Shown piece by piece: positions 1-7,376 of a DNA stretch of 8,740 nt; within the stretch, counting starts at the first letter, position 1; every line of letters starts with the position of its first letter. The translations under genes and the position numbers were made by a program. Location: the NCBI GenBank assembly GCA_964610025.1, contig CAZSTX010000054.1, positions 1-8,740 on the forward strand. The letters run 5' to 3'. Source of the DNA: UBA5266 sp964610025. GTDB lineage: Bacteria; Bacteroidota; Bacteroidia; Bacteroidales; WCHB1-69. Below the pieces are notes generated by a model. That model was not told the DNA's origin. It saw only the letters and a list, made by a program, of their open reading frames with translations, and ran no database searches.

Positions 1-798
1 GTATTGTTTTTTTTCATAAATATAGGATATAGTCAATTCAAACCTATCTATTTATGGAAAGAAATAAAAGGAATGAAAAGTGAACCAACACGTTTGTATG
101 TCTTCCCAGCTCCAGATTCAATAGCTACTAATATTGGTGTAATTGTTTGTCCTGGAGGAAGCTATCACCATTTAGGCTTGTTGCATGAAGGATTTACTGT
201 AGCAAAATGGTTAAATACTCAGGGGATAACAGCATTTGTTTTGCGTTATAGAGTAGCTATTAATAAGTACCATCATCCTGCTATGATACAAGATTTGCAA
301 AGAGCTATACACTATGTGAGAGAGAGTAAATACAATGTATTTATTAATACACTTGGCGTAATGGGTTTTTCGGCAGGAGGGCATCTTGCAACAATGGGCG
401 GTGTATTTCATAAAGAAAATTATTTAAAATCTTTAGGCATTAATACTATTTGTAGTTTAAAGCCAGATTTTATAGTTCCTATATATCCTGTTGTGAGTAT
501 GCAAGATAGCTTAGCACATTTGCGTTCAAGAAGAAATTTTTTCGGAAAAGAAATTACAAAAAGCAATATTAATAAATTTTCATTAGAATTACAAATCCCT
601 AATGATATGCCGCCTGTATTGTTAATTGCAACTAAAGACGATCCTGTCGTTGATTATAGAAACAGTCTCGCATTAGACAAAACTTTGTCTGAAAAAAATA
701 TCAATCATCGTTTTTACCTTTATAATACTGGCGGGCATGGATTTGGAATAAAAAAAATAAAAAAGAAGAAGTTGGTAATTGGACTTTATTATTTATAA
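1..798 (+). CDS. Secreted alpha/beta-hydrolase (carbohydrate/xylan esterase-like), 5' partial, frameshifted 3' end
   Basis: This is probably a serine esterase of the alpha/beta-hydrolase superfamily, close to the Bacteroidota acetyl-esterase/dienelactone-hydrolase-like group. Numbering residues from the TTG at position 4, I see the oxyanion-hole segment PGGSY (50-54), the nucleophile elbow GFSAGG with Ser123, an acidic pair DDPVV (Asp212/213) and GGHGFG with His245. These form a complete catalytic triad. The frame is open to base 1, so the true start lies upstream. The first residues (LFFFINIGYSQ) look like the end of a signal peptide, which suggests export. The last 15 or so residues after GFG are a lysine-rich tail unlike the family. 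The expected ending lies in the -1 frame and stops at 830 (separate entry). It heads a likely operon with the ligase and acyltransferase. The fold is well supported; the substrate is not known. Confidence 0.85.
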   Translation, partial: VLFFFINIGYSQFKPIYLWKEIKGMKSEPTRLYVFPAPDSIATNIGVIVCPGGSYHHLGLLHEGFTVAKWLNTQGITAFVLRYRVAINKYHHPAMIQDLQRAIHYVRESKYNVFINTLGVMGFSAGGHLATMGGVFHKENYLKSLGINTICSLKPDFIVPIYPVVSMQDSLAHLRSRRNFFGKEITKSNINKFSLELQIPNDMPPVLLIATKDDPVVDYRNSLALDKTLSEKNINHRFYLYNTGGHGFGIKKIKKKKLVIGLYYL

Positions 799-830
799 AA
801 TGGCTTGTTGAAAACGGATTTTTAAAATAA
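748..830 (+). other. Frameshift site and displaced C-terminus of the alpha/beta-hydrolase
   Basis: The zero frame stops at 796-798. The -1 frame (GAA at 765-767 onward) reads EEVGNWTLLFIKWLVENGFL and stops at 828-830. That is the usual W...L..WL...GFL ending of this hydrolase family. It also leaves only 5 bases to the next ATG at 836. The break lies in A-runs at 750-757 and 759-764. Two in-frame slippery heptamers fit a -1 step: A_AAA_AAA (750-756) and A_AAA_AAG (759-765). I see no strong downstream hairpin and no upstream Shine-Dalgarno-like stimulator. A single missing A, either from sequencing or as a real mutation, is therefore the simplest explanation. Confidence 0.75.
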
Positions 831-835
831 AAAAT

Positions 836-2131
836 ATGAATTTTAAACCAGAAATAGAATATCAATCTTTAGAAACCATCAAAAGTTTTCAAGAAAAAAA
901 ATTACATGAAGTATTAGCATATACTAATGCCAAATCAAAATATTATCAATTATTATTTAAAAGAGAAAAAATAGCGATTGAAAAAATAAAAAAAATAGAA
1001 GATTTACAATATATCCCTTTTACTACTAAGGAAAATTTACAACAACATAATAAGGATTTTATCTCTGTTGATTCTTCGAAAATAGTGGATTATATTACTA
1101 CTTCGGGAACATTAAGCACTCCCACAACCTTTGCAATGACAGATAAAGATTTAGACAGATTGGCTTATAACGAAGCCATTTCTTTTACTTGTGCAGGAGG
1201 AAATTCTGGTGATATTTATCAATTAATGACCACTTTAGATAAACGTTTTATGGCAGGTTTTGCTTATATTTTAGGGATTAGAATGATGAAAGCCAGTGTT
1301 ATACGAGTTGGAAATGGCATGCCTGAGTTGCAATGGGATACTATTCAACGCATTAATCCTGATACCATTATTTGCGTACCTTCATTTATTTTAAAAATTA
1401 TTCAATACGCTAAAGAGCATGGGATTGATTATAAAAAATCGAGTGTAAAAAAAGCAATTTGTATAGGTGAAAATATTCGTAGAAATGATTTTACACTTAA
1501 TTTACTAGGAGAAAAAATAAAAGAAAAATGGGATATTCAACTTTATTCTACTTATGCTTCAACTGAAATGAGTACTTCTTTTTGCGAATGCGATGCAGGT
1601 AAAGGAGGGCATCATCACCCCGAATTGATTATCTGCGAATTGTTAGACGAAAAAGATAATATTGTTAAAGAAGGAGAGTATGGCGAATTGGTTATTACAA
1701 CTTTAGGAGTAGAAGGGATGCCCTTAATCCGCTTTAAGACAGGCGATATGTGTCGCTTTCATTACGAACCTTGCTCTTGTGGAAGAACCTCAATGCGTAT
1801 TAGCCCAATTATAGGACGCAAAAATCAAATGATTAAACTAAAAGGAACTACGATTTATCCAGCTGCTATTTTTGATATATTAGATAATATAGATTTTATA
1901 GAAAATTATTTGATAGAAGTAACTACTAATGAAGTAGGAATGGATGATGTTGCTGTAATAGTGGGAGTTAAAAATGAAAATGAAGAAATAATACCTCTAT
2001 TAAAAAATAGATTTCGTGCAAAAATAAGAGTAACTCCTAAAATAAAAATAGCACCTATAGAAGTAATAAAAAAAATACAACTACCCGAAATTAATCGAAA
2101 ACCTATTAAATTTATTGATAAACGGAAATAA
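836..2131 (+). CDS. PaaK-like phenylacetate--CoA ligase family protein
   Basis: A cytoplasmic adenylate-forming enzyme expected to turn a carboxylic acid into its acyl-CoA using ATP. At 431 residues it matches the PaaK family (about 430-440). Visible motifs, in order: a phosphate-binding loop TTSGTLSTP (88-96); YSTYASTE (237-244, the A5 motif); GELVITTLGVEGMPLIRFKTGD (283-304, in the A6-A8 region); EPCSCGR (311-317); and a C-terminal segment NRKPIKFIDKR (420-430) in which Lys422 probably plays the catalytic A10 lysine role. Cys250/Cys252, the HHH at 259-261 and Cys313/Cys315 could form the structural metal site seen in PaaK relatives; this is inference. The loop has STP where most relatives have GKP or G.P. 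The gene starts 5 bases after the repaired end of the hydrolase and lies 28 bases before the acyltransferase. Whether it acts on phenylacetate is doubtful, because no paa catabolic genes are nearby. Confidence 0.85.
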   Translation: MNFKPEIEYQSLETIKSFQEKKLHEVLAYTNAKSKYYQLLFKREKIAIEKIKKIEDLQYIPFTTKENLQQHNKDFISVDSSKIVDYITTSGTLSTPTTFAMTDKDLDRLAYNEAISFTCAGGNSGDIYQLMTTLDKRFMAGFAYILGIRMMKASVIRVGNGMPELQWDTIQRINPDTIICVPSFILKIIQYAKEHGIDYKKSSVKKAICIGENIRRNDFTLNLLGEKIKEKWDIQLYSTYASTEMSTSFCECDAGKGGHHHPELIICELLDEKDNIVKEGEYGELVITTLGVEGMPLIRFKTGDMCRFHYEPCSCGRTSMRISPIIGRKNQMIKLKGTTIYPAAIFDILDNIDFIENYLIEVTTNEVGMDDVAVIVGVKNENEEIIPLLKNRFRAKIRVTPKIKIAPIEVIKKIQLPEINRKPIKFIDKRK

Positions 2132-2159
2132 AATTGATTTTAATAAAGAATAAAATACC

Positions 2160-3287
2160 ATGAATAGTTCTATTTTTGAAGATACAAGACCTTATAATGA
2201 TAGTGAAATTCCAGAAGCTATAAATAGAGTATTGAAAAATAACTATATACCTTTAATATTTAATTATTTATTTTCTAATAAAGAGGCAGAAAGTTTGTTG
2301 ACAATACTTAAAAACATTCAAACTGTAGAAGATTTTCAAACGAAAATTATGTATAAAGTTATTAAAGCCATTGTTAATAAAACTTCATCAGAATTAAAAC
2401 ATAGCGGTTTTGAAAAACTGAATAATGAAAAAAAATCAATGTTTATTAGTAATCATAGAGATATTTTATTAGATTCTGCTATTTTGCAAATTTTATTAAA
2501 AGACAATAATTTAGATACTTCAGAAATTACTTTTGGAAGCAATCTCATGTCAAATCAATTAGCAATAGATATAGGAAAAATGAATAAAATGTTTAAAATA
2601 GCAAGAGGAGGGAATATTAGAGATTTTTATCGAAATTCTGTGCATGTATCGTCATATATGCGTTATACTATTACAGAAAAAGAACAATCAATATGGATAG
2701 CTCAACGCAATGGAAGAACTAAAGATGGAAACGATAAAACAGAAATGGCTGTTTTAAAAATGTTTACACTCAGCAGTAATAAATTATTTATTCCTAACTT
2801 ATTAGAATTAAACATTACTCCTTTAGCTATTTCTTACGAATACGAACCTTGTGTTTTCTTAAAAACAGCAGAATTATATGTGTCTATGTATCAAAAATAT
2901 GAAAAAGCAAAAGATGAAGATTTTAAAAGTATTATTCAAGGAATTACACAATGGAAAGGAAATATTTATTTTGCAGTTTGCAACCCAATTACAAAAGAAG
3001 AATTAGAAGAATGCGATAAACTTCAAAAGAATGATAGATTTATACATTTAGCTAAAATTATTGATAAAAGAATACATAGCAATTATCACTTATGGAAAAC
3101 AAATTATATTGCTTATGATATATTGAATAAGGCAGATATGTATTCAAATCATTATACGCAAGCAGAAAAATTAGATTTTATTCAATACATGAATAAGGGT
3201 TTAGAAGAAATTGAAGGAGAATACGAAGAGTTGAAAAATATATTTTTAAATATATATGCTAATCCTTTAAAAAACAAAGAATTATAA
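2160..3287 (+). CDS. Glycerol-3-phosphate/lysophosphatidate-type acyltransferase (PlsC-like superfamily), Bacteroidota form
   Basis: This protein probably transfers an acyl group in phospholipid or related lipid synthesis at the inner face of the membrane. The acyltransferase active-site block is FISNHRDILLDS (95-106). His99 is followed by Asp101 and Asp105, a variant of the usual HX4D. Further blocks are EITFGSNLM (122-130), KMFKIARGGNIRDFY (143-157) and AQRNGRTKDGND (181-192), the last carrying the arginines expected to hold substrate phosphate. From memory, the 375-residue length and the opening DTRPYNDSEIP match a Bacteroidota family annotated as 1-acyl-sn-glycerol-3-phosphate acyltransferase. 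I see no clear membrane-spanning segment, so it is probably peripheral. It is the last gene of the + strand cluster and ends inside the purD stop region. The acyltransferase assignment is firm; the acceptor is uncertain. Confidence 0.8.
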   Translation: MNSSIFEDTRPYNDSEIPEAINRVLKNNYIPLIFNYLFSNKEAESLLTILKNIQTVEDFQTKIMYKVIKAIVNKTSSELKHSGFEKLNNEKKSMFISNHRDILLDSAILQILLKDNNLDTSEITFGSNLMSNQLAIDIGKMNKMFKIARGGNIRDFYRNSVHVSSYMRYTITEKEQSIWIAQRNGRTKDGNDKTEMAVLKMFTLSSNKLFIPNLLELNITPLAISYEYEPCVFLKTAELYVSMYQKYEKAKDEDFKSIIQGITQWKGNIYFAVCNPITKEELEECDKLQKNDRFIHLAKIIDKRIHSNYHLWKTNYIAYDILNKADMYSNHYTQAEKLDFIQYMNKGLEEIEGEYEELKNIFLNIYANPLKNKEL

Positions 3288-4565
3288 TATATCTTTCCCT
3301 ATATCTTTACGATAATGTTTGTTTTCAAAATCAATTAAATTGATGTTTTTATAAGAGGTGTTCAAAGCCTCTTCAATACTCGCTCCCATAGAGGTAACAG
3401 CAAGCACGCGTCCTCCATTAGAAATAACGTTACCTGTATTATCTAATTTAGTACCAGCATGAAAAATATAACTATTAGTTATATTATTGATGTTGAAAAT
3501 AATTTTTCCTTTTTCATATGATTCGGGATAACCTTTTGAAACTAACATAACAGTAGCAGCAGCTTGAGGATTAATATCTAATGTTACTTTATTTAGTGTT
3601 TGATTTTCAACATGTAAAAATAAATCTAATAAATCGTTGTTGATACGAGGAATAACAACTTCTGTTTCGGGGTCTCCCATTCTAACATTGTATTCTATAA
3701 CATAAGGTTGGTCGTCTACTTTTATTAATCCAATGAAAATAAATCCTTTATAGGTAATTTTTTCTTTTTTCAATCCTTCTATAGTAGGAATAATAATTTT
3801 TTGTTCCACTTTATGCATAAAAGTAGCATCGGCAAAAGGAGCGGGCGATATTGCTCCCATACCGCCAGTATTTAACCCACTATCATTTTCTCCAATACGC
3901 TTATAGTCTTTAGCTGAAGGTAGTATAAGGTAATGCTTGTCGTCGGTAAGAATGAAAATAGAAAGTTCAATGCCTTTTAAAAACTCTTCAATAACGATTT
4001 TTTCACTTGCTTTTCCAAATTTTTTATCTAATAACATTTCTTTTATCCCTTGTTGTGCTTCTGCAAGTGTGTGGCATATCAACACCCCTTTGCCGGCTGC
4101 CAAGCCGTCTGCTTTAAGCACGTAAGGTGGTTTAAGTGTTTGGATATAATCCAATGCTTGTGTTATGTTTTTTTTATCAAACGATTGATAAGCAGCAGTA
4201 GGAATGCGATATTTTGTCATAAAATCTTTAGCAAAATCTTTGCTTCCTTCTAATAAAGCGCCTGCTTGCGAAGGACCTATAACGATTGTTTTTTTAGTTT
4301 TTTTGTCATTTTTAATACAATCGTAAATGCCATTTACTAAAGGTTGCTCTGCTCCAACTACGAGCATGTCTATTCCTTTTTCTATTATACATTCTTTTAT
4401 TTTTTCTATATCGTTGTCAGTAAAATTGAGATTAACACCGCATTGTGCTGTTCCAGCATTTCCGGGAGCTATATAAAGTGTTTTACAAAGATTACTTTGA
4501 GCTATTTTCCATGCAAGGGTATGCTCTCTCCCTCCTGAACCAAGAAGTAATACGTTTATAGCCAT
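3282..4565 (-). CDS. purD: Phosphoribosylamine--glycine ligase (GAR synthetase)
   Basis: Catalyses the second step of de novo purine synthesis: 5-phosphoribosylamine + glycine + ATP give glycinamide ribonucleotide. The 427 residues are full length for bacterial PurD. The N-terminal domain opens with LLLGSGGREH (6-15). Next come GPSQAGALLEGSK (97-109) and the ATP-grasp lysine and glycine loop VLKADGLAAGKGV (149-161). IEEFLKGIELS follows (192-202), then DYKRIGENDSGLNTGGMGA (220-238) and the metal-binding NVRMGDPETE (293-302). All key segments are present, so it should be active. Residues 70-80 read VGAEQPLVNGI where GPE.PLV is more usual, a minor change. Its ATG shares one base with the stop of the upstream repeat-protein gene (TAATG), implying translational coupling. 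The promoter is probably the one before that gene. The 3' end overlaps the convergent acyltransferase by 6 bases, with no terminator visible between them. Confidence 0.97.
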   Translation of the reverse strand: MAINVLLLGSGGREHTLAWKIAQSNLCKTLYIAPGNAGTAQCGVNLNFTDNDIEKIKECIIEKGIDMLVVGAEQPLVNGIYDCIKNDKKTKKTIVIGPSQAGALLEGSKDFAKDFMTKYRIPTAAYQSFDKKNITQALDYIQTLKPPYVLKADGLAAGKGVLICHTLAEAQQGIKEMLLDKKFGKASEKIVIEEFLKGIELSIFILTDDKHYLILPSAKDYKRIGENDSGLNTGGMGAISPAPFADATFMHKVEQKIIIPTIEGLKKEKITYKGFIFIGLIKVDDQPYVIEYNVRMGDPETEVVIPRINNDLLDLFLHVENQTLNKVTLDINPQAAATVMLVSKGYPESYEKGKIIFNINNITNSYIFHAGTKLDNTGNVISNGGRVLAVTSMGASIEEALNTSYKNINLIDFENKHYRKDIGKDIL

Positions 4566-5482
4566 TAGTTATAATAATTGATAGTACGTTTATAAATGAT
4601 ACCAAATTGCACTTCGGTATCGTATTCAATTTTTTCAATCCAATTTCCTAACTTATCATAAGTATAAGTGTTAGTTATATGAGATGTTTGTTGATTTTTA
4701 GCGTTATACCATGTTTCTTCTATAATATATCCATACTTGTCATAAGTAAAAACAATTTTTCCTTCTGAATGGAGATGGCTGTTATAAGTTTGTTCTTCGA
4801 TGAGTTGTCCTTTTTCATTATATAAACAAATAGTTTTTCCTTTTAAAGAATCTTTATAGTCGAATTTACTTTCTTCTAATAAAATACCCGAATGATTGTA
4901 TTTGCGTATTTCGATAGCTGTAATTTTGTTTGAGGCATTGCAAATGCGTTTTTCTACTGTTTTATTGTTATCTGTATATATATAGTTAACATTGAATAGA
5001 ATACTATTGTTTAAAACCCATTTTTCTTCTAATATATTTGCTTGATTATCATAAGAATAAAACACTTTTTCAATATTATTCCCTTCATAAACACGATAGG
5101 CTTCTTTTATTTTATTTTTATCGTTATAGGTTGCAACCCAACGTTCTGTAATTTTATTTTTAGAATTATAAGTGTTTTCTTTTGTAAGTAAATAATTCTC
5201 GTATTGATATTTTATTTTTAATCCTATTACATCTTTTGAATCAACAACTTTATATTCAATAATATTTCCTGAACGATTATAAGTAAAGATTTCCTTTTTT
5301 GATGATTCTGCTTCTTCTTCGATATTACCCGAATCATCTATTGTTGCGTACTCGTATTCGACAATAGACTTGATTTCTCCTTTTAAATTGTTTTCTCGCA
5401 AAGTTGTGTTAGCAGATTGGGCTTGCAATAGGGAAGAATGAGTGAAAAATAAAATAGAAATTAAAAAGAGTAATTGTTTCAT
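4565..5482 (-). CDS. Exported protein with nine YD/RHS-like repeats, function unknown
   Basis: I do not recognise a named family. Residues 1-22 form a signal peptide: a short basic start, a hydrophobic core LLFLISILFF, then QAQS at the likely cleavage site. No lipobox cysteine is present, so it is probably periplasmic or secreted. After a short acidic linker the protein is a chain of beta-hairpin-like units of the form Y-[DN]-x-x-[GN]-x-[IL]-x-E. The repeat tyrosines fall at residues 68, 94, 119, 144, 169, 195, 221, 247 and 275, a spacing of 25-28. The pattern recalls YD/RHS repeats, which often bind carbohydrate or form shells, but there is no toxin or core domain here. Typical examples are YNEKGQLIEE (221-230) and YDKLGNWIEK (275-284). 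The gene is first in a two-gene unit with purD. A TAnnTTTG promoter candidate lies just upstream. Confidence 0.8.
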   Translation of the reverse strand: MKQLLFLISILFFTHSSLLQAQSANTTLRENNLKGEIKSIVEYEYATIDDSGNIEEEAESSKKEIFTYNRSGNIIEYKVVDSKDVIGLKIKYQYENYLLTKENTYNSKNKITERWVATYNDKNKIKEAYRVYEGNNIEKVFYSYDNQANILEEKWVLNNSILFNVNYIYTDNNKTVEKRICNASNKITAIEIRKYNHSGILLEESKFDYKDSLKGKTICLYNEKGQLIEEQTYNSHLHSEGKIVFTYDKYGYIIEETWYNAKNQQTSHITNTYTYDKLGNWIEKIEYDTEVQFGIIYKRTINYYN

Positions 5483-5508
5483 TTAAATAAGATTTTTAAA
5501 AAGTTTTG

Positions 5509-5539
5509 CAAAAATATAAAATTAAATCCTAAAACGAAA
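5509..5539 (-). promoter_or_regulatory. Candidate Bacteroidota promoter for the repeat-protein/purD unit
   Basis: Read on the minus strand, TATTTTTG (5509-5516) matches the -7 consensus TAnnTTTG. TTTC (5536-5539) stands at the -33 position, one base off TTTG, with 19 bases between the boxes. Transcription would start about 20 bases before the ATG at 5482. The short leader and correct spacing support it; the imperfect -33 box limits confidence. Confidence 0.5.
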
Positions 5540-5601
5540 AGAAACTTACAATATTAGCTGTAATAATAAATTAAACTTGTAAATTTATTTATCATAAAAT
5601 T

Positions 5602-6624
5602 TTATGAATTGTTTCTTTTGCTAAATTTTTGAGCAATAATACTTACTATAATAAGTTGTAAAGCATGAAACATCATTAGTGGCAATAATATAAGACCTAT
5701 AGCAGCTATTTTAGAAAATAATATATTAGCCATCATTGTTCCGTGTACTAAAGATTTTTTTGACCCACAGAAAACAGCAGTAATATAATCGGCTTTATTA
5801 AAACGTAATAAGCTTGCTATTAGCTTGACAATTCCATAGATAATAAAAAAGAGTGCTATCATAGCTAACCCTAAAAGAAATATTTCTATAGAGCTATGGT
5901 TTGCAAACATTTTATGAGCAAAAGATTCGCAAAAAGACAAATAAACAATAAGTAAAATGATGCTTTGATCAAATTTTTTCAATAAAGCGCTGTGTTTATA
6001 AGCAAAATGTCCAAATCTTGAATGTAATAAAATCCCTATTGTAACAGGAAGTAGCACTTGCAGTAAAAGTTTAATAATAACACTGCTAACATCATAGCTG
6101 TTGTCGCCTGCTATTAGAATAATAGCCATCCATAAAGGGGTAATAAAAACCCCTAATAAACTTGATATCGAAGCATTAAATATAGCAGAGGGGACATTTC
6201 CTTTGGCTATAGAAACCATTACTACTGACGATGAAACAGTAGAAGGCAATGCTGCCAAATAAAAAATTCCTATCCAGAATAGATTATTTCCATATGTGCC
6301 AAATAATTTCATAAGAATAAATACAACTAATGGAAATATTATAAATGTAGTTGACTGTATTACAAGATGTAATTTCCAATTAGAAAGATCTTCTTTCAAT
6401 TGTTTGGGGTTTAGTTTTAATCCATAAAAAAAGAAAATGATCGTAATGCCATAATTCCCTATATCGTGAAGTGTAAATTTTCCTTGATATATACCTGGTG
6501 CATACCAAAAATAAGCTAAAACAATAACTCCTATAAGCGAAAGGATAAAAGTATCAAGCCCGATTTTCAAACGCAGTTGCTTGCTTGTTTTTCTTATTTT
6601 ATTTATTTTTATTAAAAAATTCAT
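5602..6624 (-). CDS. Bile acid:sodium symporter family membrane protein (SBF-like, YfeH/SLC10A7-type)
   Basis: An inner-membrane transporter-like protein of the BASS/SBF fold. Its natural substrate is unknown; relatives are predicted to carry organic anions with sodium. At 340 residues it has the usual length and about nine or ten hydrophobic helices, for example 24-40, 58-68, 88-107, 115-126, 156-172, 184-201, 221-231, 247-272 and 306-331. Conserved family blocks are FFYGLKL (65-71), LPSTVSSSVVMVSIAKGN (126-143) followed by NASISSLLGVFITPLW (150-165), CGSKKSLVHGTMMA (286-299) and LPLMMFHALQL (314-324). The N-terminus is short and basic, so it faces the cytoplasm. It is flanked by the OsmC gene (same strand) and the repeat-protein gene. 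The OsmC terminator lies upstream, so it probably has its own promoter, but I could not find a convincing one in the 28 bases before the ATG. Confidence 0.9.
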   Translation of the reverse strand: MNFLIKINKIRKTSKQLRLKIGLDTFILSLIGVIVLAYFWYAPGIYQGKFTLHDIGNYGITIIFFFYGLKLNPKQLKEDLSNWKLHLVIQSTTFIIFPLVVFILMKLFGTYGNNLFWIGIFYLAALPSTVSSSVVMVSIAKGNVPSAIFNASISSLLGVFITPLWMAIILIAGDNSYDVSSVIIKLLLQVLLPVTIGILLHSRFGHFAYKHSALLKKFDQSIILLIVYLSFCESFAHKMFANHSSIEIFLLGLAMIALFFIIYGIVKLIASLLRFNKADYITAVFCGSKKSLVHGTMMANILFSKIAAIGLILLPLMMFHALQLIIVSIIAQKFSKRNNS

Positions 6625-6646
6625 AGCAATACATTATATTAAAACT

Positions 6647-6683
6647 AAAAAAAAAGGATATTTCAACAAGCAAAACATCCTTT
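6647..6683 (-). terminator. Intrinsic terminator of the OsmC-family gene
   Basis: On the minus strand, AAAGGAT (6677-6683) pairs with ATCCTTT (6653-6659) around a 17-base loop. The stem runs straight into a 9-base T tract (6647-6655 on the plus strand is all A). It begins about 20 bases after the OsmC stop. The plus strand has no T tract here, so it works in one direction only. The stem is short and AT-rich, so efficiency may be modest. Confidence 0.6.
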
Positions 6684-6703
6684 CACGTGTCTTATTTATA
6701 ATG

Positions 6704-7138
6704 TTATTTTTCTAATATTGTTGTAATCTTAGATTGATTAAGCATATTGTCGGCAATAGGACAACGACTTTCGATATCGTGAAGGAATTTAGATTTTTCC
6801 TCTTCGCTCATGTCTGCATCAATTTTAACAAAGCAGCGGATATCGGTAAACCCAGCACGACCTTCTTTTGTCATACCTAATAGAAAGTCTTTATCAATGT
6901 CGCCTTCTACTCTTGCTTCTATACCGTTTAATTTAATACGGCGTTGATTAGCAATTATACGTCCAATAGCACAAATACAAGCCGGTAGAGTTGATAAAAA
7001 TACTTCTAATGGATTAGGACCTTCGTTTTTGCCACCAGCTGCAATAGGCTGGTCTATAACAAAAGGATTAGAACATTGAATTTCGGTGCGAAAGGTGTCT
7101 TTCATTACTGCATTAACTTTTATTGTTGAAATAGCCAT
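6704..7138 (-). CDS. OsmC/Ohr family protein (putative peroxide-detoxifying or redox protein)
   Basis: OsmC and Ohr proteins reduce organic hydroperoxides with a pair of cysteines in the cytoplasm. The 144-residue length is right for the family. The central helix segment GPNPLEVFLSTLPACICAIG (40-59) carries Cys54 (and Cys56). The partner cysteine is Cys126 in SRCPIADNM (124-132). The spacing of the two cysteines fits the OsmC pair. I cannot tell from sequence whether it is a true peroxidase or one of the broader OsmC-like (YhfA-type) proteins, whose substrates are unclear. The gene has its own promoter candidate (7191-7219) and terminator (6647-6683), so it appears to be a single-gene unit. 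It opens MAIST.. directly after an AT-rich leader. Confidence 0.9.
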   Translation of the reverse strand: MAISTIKVNAVMKDTFRTEIQCSNPFVIDQPIAAGGKNEGPNPLEVFLSTLPACICAIGRIIANQRRIKLNGIEARVEGDIDKDFLLGMTKEGRAGFTDIRCFVKIDADMSEEEKSKFLHDIESRCPIADNMLNQSKITTILEK

Positions 7139-7190
7139 AATAAAATTTATTTTTAATATTTTTAAATTAATTATTTTTTATATGTTTTTA

Positions 7191-7219
7191 CAAACATAAT
7201 TTAATAATAATTGTTCAAA
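7191..7219 (-). promoter_or_regulatory. Bacteroidota-type promoter for the OsmC-family gene
   Basis: Read on the minus strand, TTTG (7216-7219) lies 17 bases before TATGTTTG (7191-7198), a full match to TAnnTTTG. Spacing of 17-23 is reported for Flavobacterium promoters. The start site would be about 45-50 bases before the ATG at 7138. This is the best promoter in the window. Confidence 0.65.
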
Positions 7220-7271
7220 ATGAAATTAAATTAATTTTATATGTATGCTAATTAAATATATAAAGAAAGAG

Positions 7272-7366
7272 TAAATTTGCCACTTGGGTTAGAGTTGCTT
7301 ATGTTGTCTGATAAAAATCTTGTAGTTAAATAGCTACCTCTATTGTAAATTTAGATTTTTTTTTTT
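7272..7366 (+). ncRNA. Candidate small RNA transcription unit (speculative)
   Basis: A perfect -7 box TAAATTTG (7272-7279) is followed by about 75 bases with no ORF and more G+C than the flanks. The stretch ends in an 11-base T run (7356-7366). GTAGTT (7322-7327) pairs with AGCTAC (7332-7337) around AAAT. TAGAG (7290-7294) pairs with CTCTA (7338-7342), directly next to that hairpin, giving a compact fold. A weak TCTA/TAGA stem (7339-7342 with 7352-7355) precedes the T run and could act as terminator, though it competes with the TAGAG pairing. No -33 box is visible. It matches no RNA family I know. Confidence 0.25.
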
Positions 7367-7376
7367 GCGGAACTAT
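7367..7376 (+). repeat. Left copy of a 10-base inverted repeat
   Basis: GCGGAACTAT here is the exact reverse complement of ATAGTTCCGC at 8344-8353, 967 bases away. The two copies enclose the G+C-rich ORF and the broken membrane-protein gene. On the minus strand, the stretch just inside this copy (7377-7406) contains GCTAACAAGCGGTTTGGCATC, which is unusually G+C-rich for this region. I see no target-site duplication outside either copy. Confidence 0.5.

Noticed and set aside
211..411. Minus-strand ORF of 66 codons within the hydrolase gene
   Set aside because: It lies opposite the catalytic region of a conserved hydrolase, is rich in Cys, His and Tyr in a way typical of antisense reading, and has no supporting signals.
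3238..3255. AT-only inverted repeat near the end of the acyltransferase gene
   Set aside because: It lies within conserved coding sequence, has a loop too small for full pairing and no G/C pairs, so a terminator role is unlikely.
3937..4538. Three + strand ORFs of 62-67 codons inside purD
   Set aside because: They are antisense shadows of a well-conserved purD and have no family-like sequence or own promoter.
5592..5607. 16-base perfect palindrome TCATAAAATTTTATGA over the symporter stop codon
   Set aside because: It is almost all A/T. One palindrome of this size is roughly expected by chance in 8.7 kb of this composition, and no T tract follows to make it a terminator.
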